Shown piece by piece: positions 1 through 7,888 of a stretch of DNA of 64,000 nucleotides. The notes beneath the pieces were generated by a model. The model searched no databases and was not told where the DNA came from. It saw only the letters and a list, made by a program, of their open reading frames with translations. The translations under genes were made by a program, and so were the position numbers. Numbering within the stretch: the first letter of the stretch is position 1; each line of letters begins with the position of its first letter. The stretch lies in the NCBI GenBank assembly GCA_030604885.1, contig JAUVUZ010000018.1:1-64000 (forward strand), given 5' to 3'. Source of the DNA: Alphaproteobacteria bacterium. Lineage in GTDB: Bacteria; Pseudomonadota; Alphaproteobacteria; Rhodospirillales; Rhodospirillaceae.

Positions 1-110
1 CCCCCCCCCGGCGCCGCCCCACCCCGCGCGCGGGGGCCGCCCCCGCGGGGCGGCGCCTCGCCGCCGCCCCCCACCCCCCCCACCCCCGCGCCCGCCGCCG
101 CCGGGCGCGG
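1..110. other. Low-complexity C/G run at window edge
   Basis: Runs of seven to nine C, and almost no A or T, fill the first ~110 bases. In the xseA frame they give a Pro/Arg/Ala string without family character. This is either a genuinely degenerate coding stretch or an assembly or sequencing artefact at a contig end. I favour the artefact. Confidence 0.5.
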
Positions 111-494
111 GCGGGCGCCCGGCTCGACGCCGCCGCCCAGCGCCTGCGCCCGCCGCGCGCCGCCGCCGAGGCCGGGCAGCGCCGCCTCGACACCCTCGGC
201 CGCGACCTGGAAACCGGTTTCGCCCGCCGCGTCGAACGCGCCGCCGAACGCCTCGACCGCCAGGCCGCGCTGCTCGACACCCTCTCCTACCGCCGCGTCC
301 TCGACCGGGGCTTCGCGCTGGTGCGCGACGCCGCCACCGGCAAGGCCCTCGGCCGCGCCGCCGAAGTCACGCCCGGCGCCGCCCTCACCCTCGCCTTCGC
401 CGACGCCGACGTGTCCGCCACCGCCGAAGGCGAAAAACCCCGCCCGGCGGCGAAACCCGGCAAGCGCGATCCGCGCCAGGGGTCGCTGCTGTGA
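1..494 (+). CDS. xseA: Exodeoxyribonuclease VII large subunit, C-terminal part (5' truncated by window edge)
   Basis: The reading frame with codons starting at base 3 stays open to a TGA at 492-494. From about base 105 it reads as a charged Arg/Ala/Leu-rich helical region, then RRVLDRGFALVRD, which matches the conserved end of the XseA coiled-coil/C-terminal domain, followed by a basic Pro/Lys tail ending QGSLL. XseA is the catalytic large subunit that, with XseB, degrades single-stranded DNA. The N-terminal OB-fold and catalytic part lie outside the window. The first ~100 bases translate to Pro/Arg/Ala only and do not look like XseA, so sequence quality there is doubtful. The stop overlaps the GTG start of the next gene. 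Confidence 0.75.
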   Translation, partial: PPRRRPTPRAGAAPAGRRLAAAPHPPHPRARRRRARAGARLDAAAQRLRPPRAAAEAGQRRLDTLGRDLETGFARRVERAAERLDRQAALLDTLSYRRVLDRGFALVRDAATGKALGRAAEVTPGAALTLAFADADVSATAEGEKPRPAAKPGKRDPRQGSLL

Positions 495-1474
495 CGGCGG
501 CGGGCAAGGCGGGGCTGCCGCCCCGGACCCCGCTCGGAGGGGCGCGGCCCCTCCGAACCTCCCTTGAGTTTTCGCCGCGCAGCGGCAATCGACTTTCACG
601 CCGCGCGAAGATTCTCTCGCGCTTCGCGCCAAAACGAATGGGAGGTGCGGAGGGACCGAGTCCCTCCGCGATCTTCCTGTTCTTCCTCTTCACCCTTTTC
701 TTCGCTTTTCCCGCGCAAGCCCTTGAAATCACCGGCCAGCCGCAGCAGGGCGGGTTGGTGTTGGGGCGCGCGGCGGCGGGGGCGCGGGTGTTTCTCGACG
801 GCGAGGCGGTTCCGGTGGACGGCGAGGGGCGGTTCGTCCTGGGGTTCGGGCGGGACGCGGGGGCGCGGGCGGAGGTGCGGGTCGAGCGGGCGGACGGGAG
901 CGCCGAGGTTGTGGCGCTGGAGGTGCGGCCGCGGGACTGGCAGGTGCAGCGCATCGACGGACTGCCGGAGGAGAAGGTGACGCCGCCGAAGGCGTTGCTG
1001 GAGCGGATCGCGGCGGACAATCGGGCGGTGGCGGAGGCGCGGCGCAGCCGCCGGGCGTTGGCGGAGTTTCTGGGCGGGTTCCGGCTGCCGGTGGCGGGGG
1101 CGCGGGTGAGTGGGGTGTTCGGCTCGCAGCGGATTTTGAACGGCGAGCCGCGCGCGCCCCATTCGGGGCTGGACCTGGCGGCGCCGGAGGGAACGCCGGT
1201 GGTGGCGGCGGCGGCGGGCGTGGTGTCGCTGGCGCATCCGGACATGTTCTACACCGGCATGACGGTGATGGTGGACCACGGCCTGGGGGTGCAGACGGTG
1301 TACGCCCACCTCAGCCGCATCGACGTGACGGTGGGGCAGCGGCTGGCGGCGGGGGAGACCCTGGGGCTGGTGGGGGCCACCGGGCGCGCCACCGGGCCGC
1401 ACCTGCACTGGGGCGCAAGCTGGCTGGACCGGCGCCTCGACCCGGAAAGCCTGCCCGGCCTGATGCAACCGTAG
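491..1474 (+). CDS. M23 family metallopeptidase (LytM/peptidoglycan endopeptidase)
   Basis: This is a secreted Zn peptidase expected to cut peptidoglycan cross-links in the periplasm. The C-terminal half carries the M23 signature: HSGLDLA near residue 224 (metal-binding His and Asp) and HLHW near residue 304. A hydrophobic segment IFLFFLFTLFFAF followed by PAQA looks like a signal peptide, but it begins only around residue 61 of the full ORF. The GTG start at 491 overlaps the xseA stop and has AGGGG eight bases upstream. An in-frame ATG at 638 would place the signal peptide at the N terminus but lacks a good ribosome site. Residues 5-57 are encoded by an intergenic repeat copy, so the N terminus is probably a recent rearrangement. 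The 3' end and family are secure; the start is not. Confidence 0.85.
   Translation: MTAAGKAGLPPRTPLGGARPLRTSLEFSPRSGNRLSRRAKILSRFAPKRMGGAEGPSPSAIFLFFLFTLFFAFPAQALEITGQPQQGGLVLGRAAAGARVFLDGEAVPVDGEGRFVLGFGRDAGARAEVRVERADGSAEVVALEVRPRDWQVQRIDGLPEEKVTPPKALLERIAADNRAVAEARRSRRALAEFLGGFRLPVAGARVSGVFGSQRILNGEPRAPHSGLDLAAPEGTPVVAAAAGVVSLAHPDMFYTGMTVMVDHGLGVQTVYAHLSRIDVTVGQRLAAGETLGLVGATGRATGPHLHWGASWLDRRLDPESLPGLMQP
505..670 (+). repeat. Compound palindromic repeat, copy A (inside 5' end of the M23 gene)
   Basis: This copy shows the same modules as the copies near 21.8, 37.0, 40.2, 48.0 and 54.0 kb. They are an imperfect GGAGGGGC/GCCCCTCC hairpin, a TTTTCGCCGCGCAGCGG-type spacer, a GCGCTTCGCGC element, and the terminal hairpin with GCGGAGGGAC at 647-656 paired to GTCCCTCCGC at 660-669. 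Unlike the other copies it lies within an open reading frame. Confidence 0.8.
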
Positions 1475-1615
1475 GGCGAACGCCAACGCCACCTCATACT
1501 TCCGATGAAAACTTCGCGCCCGAGTCGCGCGTCGCTTGGCGGCGCGGACGGAAGCGAGTACCCTCCTGTCTCGTTGGGTGGGAGCGGCGCAGGCCGAACG
1601 CGGGTAGTGTGTCCT

Positions 1616-2617
1616 ATGGTTGCGTTTCGTCCTCGGGGGATGATCGTCGCGATGCTGGCGGCGTGGTGCCTGACGGCCGCTGAGCCGGTGCAGGCCGCCG
1701 ACCCGCGCCCGGTGGGGTTGTGGATTCCGGGGAACCCGGACGGCTTGGCGGCGCGGCAGATGACCTTCCTCACCAAGCGGATCGAGGAGCGCCTGCCGCA
1801 TCGATTGCAGATTCTGCCGCAGACCGGCGCCGCCTGCCCGCCCGAGGCGGAGCTTCTGGCGCAGATCAAGGACGGCCGCATCGACCTTGCGACGATGGGC
1901 GACGCGCTGATCGACGAGGTGCCGCGCCTGTCGGTGTTCCGCCTGCCGTGGCTGTTCGCCAACCGCGACCACGTGCAGCGCGCGCTTTACGCCGGGCTGG
2001 AGGACGAGATCCGCACCCACGTGGAGCAGTCGGTGCCGCTGATCGTGGTGGGGATCTACGAAAACGGCTTCCGCCAGATTCGCGCCGACCGGCCGATCGC
2101 CGCGCCCGACGACCTGACGCAGCGCAAGATTCTCGTCAACGAGGGGCGCAAGCTGCGGGACCTCTGGCGCGCCCTCGGCGCGGTGCCGCAGAAGTACCCC
2201 ACCGCCGACGCCGCCGAGGCGCTGGAAAAGGGTATCGTCGATTCCTTCGACGGCCACCTCGACACCCTGCTGCGCCTGCCGATCGGCGAGCGCGCGCCGG
2301 TCATCACCCTCACCCGCCATGTGTACGAGCCGACCTTCCTGGTGGCGTCGAAGCGGTTCTGGCATTCCCTCGACAACGCCGAGCGCGCCGCCCTCACCGA
2401 GATCGGCCTGGATTTCTCCGACACCGCCGCGCAACTGGCGGGCACCTATCAGGACAGCCTGAGCAAGCGCCTGCCGCGCAAGCTCCGGCTGATGGCGATG
2501 TCGCCGCATCCGTTCGCGCCGATCACCGCCCAGCACCGCGTCGCCTACGAGCGCGCCTACGGCTCCGACTGGCTCGACCTCATCGACGCCGCCGCGGAAG
2601 GCGAAGCCGCCCGCTGA
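1616..2617 (+). CDS. TRAP-type substrate-binding protein (DctP family), no transporter genes adjacent
   Basis: A 333-residue periplasmic solute-binding protein. The chosen ATG gives a clean signal peptide (MVAFRPRGMIVAMLAAWCL, cleavage after VQA). The ORF extends upstream to 1505, but that extension is not signal-like. DctP features include KDGRIDLATMGDAL, the LPWLF segment, the LTQRKILVNEGRKLRD region corresponding to the conserved binding-site Arg stretch, and ALEKGIVDSFDGHLDTLL. DctP proteins capture carboxylates or other organic anions for a DctQ/DctM membrane pair. No such pair lies nearby, so the partner is elsewhere or the protein has a sensory or other role. The substrate is unknown. 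Confidence 0.8.
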   Translation: MVAFRPRGMIVAMLAAWCLTAAEPVQAADPRPVGLWIPGNPDGLAARQMTFLTKRIEERLPHRLQILPQTGAACPPEAELLAQIKDGRIDLATMGDALIDEVPRLSVFRLPWLFANRDHVQRALYAGLEDEIRTHVEQSVPLIVVGIYENGFRQIRADRPIAAPDDLTQRKILVNEGRKLRDLWRALGAVPQKYPTADAAEALEKGIVDSFDGHLDTLLRLPIGERAPVITLTRHVYEPTFLVASKRFWHSLDNAERAALTEIGLDFSDTAAQLAGTYQDSLSKRLPRKLRLMAMSPHPFAPITAQHRVAYERAYGSDWLDLIDAAAEGEAAR

Positions 2618-2690
2618 AAAACGTACGGTTGCGCGAAACCGGCGGAGCGCCCAAGTCGTTCTCCTGTTTTCCACGATCAGGAGAGATCCG

Positions 2691-3077
2691 ATGCCGCGCA
2701 TCCGCTTCGGCCTGGCCCTCGCAGCGGCGCTGTGGGCCGCCCCCGCCCTCGCCCTCGACACGCCGGAGGGAATCGTCGTCAACGCCACCGACAAGGGCGA
2801 GGTGCTGGCGAACGCGCAGCGGATGACGCTCTACACCTTCGTGGAGGACCCGCAGAACCAGTCGGTGTGCATCGGCGGCTGCGCCGACAACTGGCCGCCG
2901 CTGATCGCCCCCGCCGACGCGCTGCCGGTGGGCGAATTCAGCCTGGTGGAGCGGGAGGAAGGGCGTCGGCAGTGGGCGTTCCGCGGCAAGCCGCTCTACG
3001 CCTGGGCGCAGGACAAGAACCCGGGCGACACCACCGGCGACGGCATGGGCGGCAAGTGGAACCTCGCCAAGCCTTGA
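2691..3077 (+). CDS. Small secreted protein of the COG4315 / Lipoprotein_15 type
   Basis: A 128-residue protein with a signal peptide (cleavage near ALA-LDTP) and an AGGAGA ribosome site upstream. The mature part has the repeat pattern of this family: a MTLYTFVEDP segment, a CIGGCADNWPPL segment and a second repeat with GKPLYAWAQDKNPGDTTGDG before a W-containing end. Family members are small periplasmic or surface proteins of unknown function. There is no lipobox cysteine at the cleavage site, so it is probably soluble rather than lipid-anchored. The stop directly abuts the stop of the convergent DUF1491 gene. Confidence 0.8.
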   Translation: MPRIRFGLALAAALWAAPALALDTPEGIVVNATDKGEVLANAQRMTLYTFVEDPQNQSVCIGGCADNWPPLIAPADALPVGEFSLVEREEGRRQWAFRGKPLYAWAQDKNPGDTTGDGMGGKWNLAKP

Positions 3078-3404
3078 TCAACCCTCGGGGGTCCAGCCTT
3101 CGGGGGCCTCGACTTCCACCACCCACAGGTCGTCGTCGTAGCGGCACTGCCGCGCGACGAAGGCATCCGCCTCCGCCTCCGCCACCGGCAGATCGCCGGT
3201 CATCGGCAGCCAGCGGCGCGCGCCGTCGTCGACGAATGCGGTCTGGAACACCGTGCAGCGGAACCCGGGGCCGACGTGCTTGACCAGCACCGCGCCGGAC
3301 TGGGCGTCGCCCCGGCGGGTGACGTAGGCGCCGCGCGCCGCCGCGTGGGCGTGTCGGAGCAGCGCCTGGACCAACAGTTCGGCCTTGAGGCGCGGCTCCA
3401 ACAT
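3078..3404 (-). CDS. DUF1491 family protein
   Basis: A 108-residue protein of a family largely restricted to Alphaproteobacteria and without assigned function. The recognisable parts are a start with RLKAELLVQALLRHA, then YVTRRGDAQSGAVLVKH, a central WLPMTGDLP, and the end VAEAEADAFVARQ plus DDDLWVVEVEAPEG. It is the last gene of the minus-strand cobalamin run, seven bases after the cobJ stop. This suggests co-transcription but not necessarily a corrin role. No signal peptide or membrane segment is visible. Confidence 0.85.
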   Translation of the reverse strand: MLEPRLKAELLVQALLRHAHAAARGAYVTRRGDAQSGAVLVKHVGPGFRCTVFQTAFVDDGARRWLPMTGDLPVAEAEADAFVARQCRYDDDLWVVEVEAPEGWTPEG

Positions 3405-3411
3405 CGTTCCG

Positions 3412-5238
3412 CTAGTCCTTGAGGAACGACAGCTTCTTCGCGTAGCCGCGCGGCGAATAGACCCAGGTGCGCCCGGCGAGGTCGAAGGTGCGGGTGGTGG
3501 AGTTGCCGATCGTCACCATCGACAACATGTCGGCGTGGTCGGGGGTCAGTTCGGCGAGGGTGATGACCTGGACGCTCTGGTCCTCGCGGCCGACGTTGCG
3601 GGCGATCACCACCGGGGTGGTGCCCGGGCGGCCGGTGAGGAGGATGTCGCGCGCCCGCTCGATCTGGCTGCGGCGGCGGCGGGAGACCGGGTTGTAGAGG
3701 GCGACGATGAAGTCGCCCAGCGCCGCCGCCTTGAGCCGCGCCTCGATGGTTTCCCACGGCGTCAGCAGGTCGGAGAGCGAGATCAGGCAGAAGTCGTGCC
3801 CCATCGGCGCGCCCGCCAGCGACGCCGCGCCCTGGGCGGCGGTGATGCCGGGGACGATGCGCACGGCGATGCGCTTCCAATCCGGGCGGTGCTCGGCCTT
3901 GTCGAGCATTTCCATGGTGAGCGAGGCGAGGGCGTAGATGCCCGGGTCGCCGGAGCACACCAGGGCGACGTCGCGGCCTTCGGCGGCGAGGTCGAGGGCC
4001 TTGGTGACGCGCACCTCCTCGCGGGTCATGCCGGAGACGTGCTGCGGCTTGCCCTCGATCAGGTCGGCGACGAGGTTGAGGTAGCGCTTGTAGCCCACCA
4101 CCGCGTCGGCGCGGCGGATCGCCTGGGTGGCGTCGGGCGAGCGCCACGCCGCCGAGCCGGGGCCGACGCCCACCACGGTGAGGCTGCCGCGCGCCTGGCC
4201 GACCCGCGCCGGGTCGAGGGTGGCGGCGGCGCGGGCGACCGCGCAGGTGGCGTTGACGGATTTGGTCTTGGCGACCGCGAGGGCCGCGTCCGCCCCCGCC
4301 ACCGCGAGGGCCGCGCCCTCGGCGACGCCGTAGCAGCCGACCGCGGCGAACGCGTGTTCGGACTTCTCGGTGAGGCGGTCGGCGAAGGCGTTGAGGGCGT
4401 CGGCGGTGAAGAACCGCACCGGCACGCCGAAATGGGCGGCCGCCGCGTGCAGCGCCGGTTCGTCCATCTTCGCGTCGACGGAGGCGAGGCAGGCCACCGC
4501 GCCCTGCGCGAGGCCCGCGTCGGCGAGGGTGGTCTCGACCAGTTCGATCACCTCTTCCGCGCCGGTGTCGCGGTTGCAGCCGATGCCGACGGCGAGCACC
4601 GGCGGGTGCATCACCAGGGTGGCGTCGTCGCCCGCGAGGGCCTTGTCGGTCACCAGGATCGCGGCGGGGGCGTCGGCGGCGAAGCTGGCGCCGCAGCCGG
4701 TGAGCCAGGCGGCGTCGCCCGCCTCGACCCGCAGCGCCACCGGCTCGCCCGCCAGCATCCGGCCGACCACGTCCTTGGCGGCGGTGGGGTTGGCGACGTG
4801 CCAGCCCTGGGGCGGCTCGTCGAGGGCGATGTCGAAGCGCACGTCGCCCGCGGTGGTCACCCCGGCGGCGCCGTTCAGCACCTGGGAGATGGTGCGCGCC
4901 AGGCGGTTGGCGCCGTGGTGGCCGCCGAGCAGCGGCACCGCCACCGAGCCGTCCTGCGCGACCGCGAGAACCGGCGGCTCGCGCCATTTGTCGGCGACGC
5001 AGGGGGCGAGGGCGCGCACCAGGATTCCGGCGGCGCAGACGCCGACGATGCCGGTGCCGTCGGCGAACAGGCGGCGCAGATGCGCGCCCGCGTCGGCGAA
5101 GGTTTCGTCGCACGCGGAGACGCGGCGCTCGAAACCGTGGATCGACGCCTGGGGCAGCGCGTCGCGGAGCTTTCTCGCCACCTCCATGCCGCTTTCGGAG
5201 AAGACGACGATGGCGAGGGGCTGGGCGGCATGGGTCAT
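3412..5238 (-). CDS. cobJ: CbiG-CobJ/CbiH fusion: cobalt-precorrin-5A hydrolase plus precorrin-3B C17-methyltransferase
   Basis: A 608-residue bifunctional corrin enzyme. Residues about 1-130 match the CbiG N domain (CAAGILVRALAP, then VPLLGGHHGANRLAR). The middle and CbiG C-terminal domain run to about 345 (AVGIGCNRDTGAEEV, SVDAKMDEPAL). From about 350 onward lies a class III SAM methyltransferase of the CobJ/CbiH family: LTVVGVGPGSAAW, VVGYKRYL, CSGDPGIYALAS, VPGITAAQGAAS, LYNPVSRRR. CbiH/CobJ contracts the ring while methylating C17. CbiG opens the resulting lactone in the cobalt-containing route. A full CbiG rather than the shorter CobE points to early cobalt insertion. It lies seven bases downstream of cobI. 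Confidence 0.93.
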   Translation of the reverse strand: MTHAAQPLAIVVFSESGMEVARKLRDALPQASIHGFERRVSACDETFADAGAHLRRLFADGTGIVGVCAAGILVRALAPCVADKWREPPVLAVAQDGSVAVPLLGGHHGANRLARTISQVLNGAAGVTTAGDVRFDIALDEPPQGWHVANPTAAKDVVGRMLAGEPVALRVEAGDAAWLTGCGASFAADAPAAILVTDKALAGDDATLVMHPPVLAVGIGCNRDTGAEEVIELVETTLADAGLAQGAVACLASVDAKMDEPALHAAAAHFGVPVRFFTADALNAFADRLTEKSEHAFAAVGCYGVAEGAALAVAGADAALAVAKTKSVNATCAVARAAATLDPARVGQARGSLTVVGVGPGSAAWRSPDATQAIRRADAVVGYKRYLNLVADLIEGKPQHVSGMTREEVRVTKALDLAAEGRDVALVCSGDPGIYALASLTMEMLDKAEHRPDWKRIAVRIVPGITAAQGAASLAGAPMGHDFCLISLSDLLTPWETIEARLKAAALGDFIVALYNPVSRRRRSQIERARDILLTGRPGTTPVVIARNVGREDQSVQVITLAELTPDHADMLSMVTIGNSTTRTFDLAGRTWVYSPRGYAKKLSFLKD

Positions 5239-5245
5239 GGGAACA

Positions 5246-5941
5246 TCAGTCCGTATCGCGGAAAACCAGGATCACCGAGAAATAGGGCGCGGTGTCTTCG
5301 GCGAGGCGGGCGAGCGGGACGACCCGCTGGCCCGGGTTGAGGGCGCGTTCGACGTAGGTGGCGCCGCCGGTGCAGCCGAGCTTTTCGATCACCCGGCGGA
5401 TTTTCGGCAGGTGGCGGCCCACCTTCATGATCACCGCCGAGGAGGTCTGCGACAGCTCGCGCTCCAGCACCTCCTCGGGCAGGGTGCCCGGCAGCACCGT
5501 GAGGATGTCCTCGCGGCCGCACAGCGGCAGGCCCGCGGCCGCCGCGCACGCGGTGACCGAGGAAACCCCCGGCACCACCTCGACCTCGTAGCGGTCGGCG
5601 AGGCGGTCGTAGACATACATGAAGCTGCCGAACAGGAAGGGATCGCCCTCGCACAGCAGCGCCACATCGCGCCCGGCGTCGAGGTGGGCGGCGACGATCT
5701 CGGCGTGTTCGTCGTATTTCGCCTGCGCCACCGCGGTGTCGATCGCCATCGGCGTGTCGAGGGGTTCGAGGATCGCGGTCCTGGGGATGTAGCTCGCCGC
5801 GATCTCCCGCGCGAAGCTGCCGCCCTTCTGGCTTTCGGGGAAGGCGATCACCGGCACGCTGTTGATCAGCCGCACCGCCTTCACCGTCACCAGCTCGGGA
5901 TCGCCCGGGCCGAGCCCGATGCCGTACACTTTTCCGGTCAC
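5246..5941 (-). CDS. cobI: Precorrin-2 / cobalt-factor-II C20-methyltransferase
   Basis: A 231-residue tetrapyrrole methylase that adds the C20 methyl group to the corrin precursor from SAM. It starts with GTG (MTGKVYGIGLGPGDPEL), whose GTGA overlaps the cobL stop by four bases, a sign of translational coupling. The family fold is seen in GLGPGDPELVTVKAVR, the CEGDPFLFGSFMYV loop, VVPGVSSVTACAAA and VIMKVGRHLPKI. The length is normal for CobI/CbiL. If cobalt enters early through CbiX, the physiological substrate would be the cobalt form (CbiL role). Sequence alone does not separate the two. Confidence 0.93.
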   Translation of the reverse strand: MTGKVYGIGLGPGDPELVTVKAVRLINSVPVIAFPESQKGGSFAREIAASYIPRTAILEPLDTPMAIDTAVAQAKYDEHAEIVAAHLDAGRDVALLCEGDPFLFGSFMYVYDRLADRYEVEVVPGVSSVTACAAAAGLPLCGREDILTVLPGTLPEEVLERELSQTSSAVIMKVGRHLPKIRRVIEKLGCTGGATYVERALNPGQRVVPLARLAEDTAPYFSVILVFRDTD

Positions 5942-7158
5942 GCTTTCACTCCGGCATACTGGATCACCGGCGCCATCGGTTCGAACTTCGTCATCGCGCC
6001 GACCGGGGCATTACGCGCAATCGCAAGCTGTGTCAACGTGCCGCCGCGGCGTTTCTGGAACGCGATCAGCTGCGCCGCGGATTCGAGGGCGACGACGTTG
6101 ACCACCAGGCGCCCGCCCGAGGGCAGGCGATCCCAGCAGATGTCGAGGGTTTCGCCGGAGGTGAGGCCGCCGCCGATGAAGATCACGTCCGGGTCGCCGG
6201 GGATCTCGTCGAGGATCTCGGGCGCCGCGCCTTCGACGATTTCGATGGACGGGGCGCCGAGGCGGTTGGCGTTGATGCGCAGCACCTCGGCGCGGTGGCG
6301 GTCGCGCTCGATCGCGATCGCCCGGCCGCTGGGGTTGACGCGCAGCCACTCCACCGAGATCGAGCCGTTGCCCGCGCCCACATCCCACAGGGTTTCGCCG
6401 GGGCGGGGGGCGAGGGTGGAAAGCGTCACCGCGCGGATTTCCCGCTTGGTGAGCAGGCCGTCGTGGATGAAGGCGTCGTCGGGCAGGCCGGGGGTGAGGC
6501 CGTAGATGCGCGCCCCCGCATCGGCCACCACCTCGACGGCGATGGTGTTGAGGGGGTCCACGTCCGTCTGCCCCCAGGTGGCGGCGAGGCCATCGACGCG
6601 GCGCTCGCGCGCGCCGCCCATCTTTTCGAACACGCTCATCCGGCTCGGGCCGAAGCCGCGCTCGGCGAGGAAGGCGGCGATCCCCGCCGGGGTTTCGCCA
6701 TCGCGCGAGAGCACCACCAGGCGGCGGCCGGGGAACAGGTGGCGGGCGATGGATTCGAGCGGCAGGGCGTGGGCGGACACCGCCACCGCCTCCTGCATCG
6801 ACCAGCCCATCCGCGAGCACGCCAGCGAGAACGCCGAGGGCGCCGGATAGGTGAGGATCTCGCGGGGGTCGAAGTGGCGCGCCAGGGTGGCGCCGACGCC
6901 GAACCACATCGGGTTGCCCGAGGCGAGCACGACGACGCGGGAGCCGCGCGCCGCGGCGATGCCGTCGAGGGTGCCGTCCAGCCCCGCCCAGACGATGCGC
7001 TGGGCGCGGCCGGGGGGCACCATGTCGAGCAGGCGGCGCGCGCCCACCAGCCAGTCGGCGGCGTCGAGGGCGGCGCGGGCGGCGATGGAGAGGCCGTCGA
7101 GGCCGTCTTCGCCGAGGCCGATCACGGTCAGCCAGCGGGCCGGCGCCTCGGCGGTCAT
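5938..7158 (-). CDS. cobL: Precorrin-6Y C5,15-methyltransferase (decarboxylating), CbiE-CbiT fusion
   Basis: A 406-residue two-domain enzyme. The N-terminal ~200 residues are a CbiE-type class III methyltransferase (LTVIGLGEDGLDGLS, VLASGNPMWFGVGATL, APSAFSLACSRMGW). The C-terminal half is a CbiT-type Rossmann methyltransferase (LWDVGAGNGSISVEWLR, AIAIERDRHRAEVLR, DVIFIGGGLTSGE). It methylates C5 and C15 and removes the C12 acetate carboxyl. The ATG start overlaps the cobH stop by four bases and the stop overlaps the cobI GTG. The open frame continues far upstream of the true start, which is fixed by the MTAEAPARWLTVIG beginning and the overlap. Confidence 0.93.
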   Translation of the reverse strand: MTAEAPARWLTVIGLGEDGLDGLSIAARAALDAADWLVGARRLLDMVPPGRAQRIVWAGLDGTLDGIAAARGSRVVVLASGNPMWFGVGATLARHFDPREILTYPAPSAFSLACSRMGWSMQEAVAVSAHALPLESIARHLFPGRRLVVLSRDGETPAGIAAFLAERGFGPSRMSVFEKMGGARERRVDGLAATWGQTDVDPLNTIAVEVVADAGARIYGLTPGLPDDAFIHDGLLTKREIRAVTLSTLAPRPGETLWDVGAGNGSISVEWLRVNPSGRAIAIERDRHRAEVLRINANRLGAPSIEIVEGAAPEILDEIPGDPDVIFIGGGLTSGETLDICWDRLPSGGRLVVNVVALESAAQLIAFQKRRGGTLTQLAIARNAPVGAMTKFEPMAPVIQYAGVKA

Positions 7159-7802
7159 TTCGCCGGGCGCTCCGCCTTGGCGGCGATCGCGAGCGCGTTG
7201 AGCGCGGCGACCGCCAGCGGGCTGCCGCCGCGGCGGCCGCGCACGGTGATGTAGGGCACGCCGCAGGAATGGGCGATCAGCGCGTCCTTGGATTCCGCCG
7301 CGCCGACGAAGCCCACCGGCATGCCGATGATCAGCGCGGGCTTCGGCCCGCCTTCCGACATCACCTCGAGCAGGCGGAACAGCGCGGTGGGGGCGTTGCC
7401 GATGGCGACGATCGAGTCCTTGAGGCGGTCGCCCCAGAGGTCGACGGCGGCGGCGGCGCGGGTGGTTTCGAGGCGCTTGGCGGCCTCGGCGATGTCCGGA
7501 TGGCGGATCAGGGTGACGATCTCGGTGCCCTCCACCAAGTGCGGGCGGTGGATGCCGTGGCCGACCATCTCGACGTCGGTGAAGATCGTCGCGCCCGCGT
7601 TGATCGCGGCCTTGGCCGCGCCCGCCGCGTCCGCCGAGAAGGCGACGTCGCGCGCGAGGCTGGGGTCGCCCGCCGCGTGGACCATCCGCACCACCGTCGA
7701 GCGCAGGTCGGCGGGCACCTGGGAGAGGTCGCTTTCCGCCTCGATGATCTCGAACGACCGGCGATAGATCTCGTCCGGATCGGTGATGAAATCGAACTTC
7801 AT
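7155..7802 (-). CDS. cobH: Precorrin-8X / cobalt-precorrin-8 methylmutase
   Basis: A 215-residue isomerase that moves the C11 methyl to C12 and yields hydrogenobyrinic (or cobyrinic) acid. Family features are ITDPDEIYRRSFEIIEAE at the start, RMVHAAGD with the conserved catalytic His, INAGATIFTDVEMVGHGI, IGNAPTALFRLLE, and the C-terminal IIGMPVGFVGAAESK and TVRGRRGGSPLAVAALNA. It overlaps cobL by four bases and follows cbiX after an 86-base gap, so the genes probably form one transcript. Confidence 0.94.
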   Translation of the reverse strand: MKFDFITDPDEIYRRSFEIIEAESDLSQVPADLRSTVVRMVHAAGDPSLARDVAFSADAAGAAKAAINAGATIFTDVEMVGHGIHRPHLVEGTEIVTLIRHPDIAEAAKRLETTRAAAAVDLWGDRLKDSIVAIGNAPTALFRLLEVMSEGGPKPALIIGMPVGFVGAAESKDALIAHSCGVPYITVRGRRGGSPLAVAALNALAIAAKAERPAK

Positions 7803-7888
7803 GCGGCGTCTCCCCCCAATACTTCAGGCAATCAGGCAAGATTTGGCCGGGCCCGCGTGGCGGACCCGGCATGGTCTAGAGGCGTGGT

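Noticed and set aside
596-2794. Very long minus-strand ORF opposite the M23 and DctP genes
   Set aside because: Arg/His/Pro-rich shadow of the plus-strand genes in a GC-rich genome; no family signal, and both plus-strand genes have clear motifs and signal peptides.
3385-5340. Plus-strand ORF opposite cobJ
   Set aside because: His/Arg/Gly-rich antisense frame without domain similarity; cobJ on the other strand is unambiguous.
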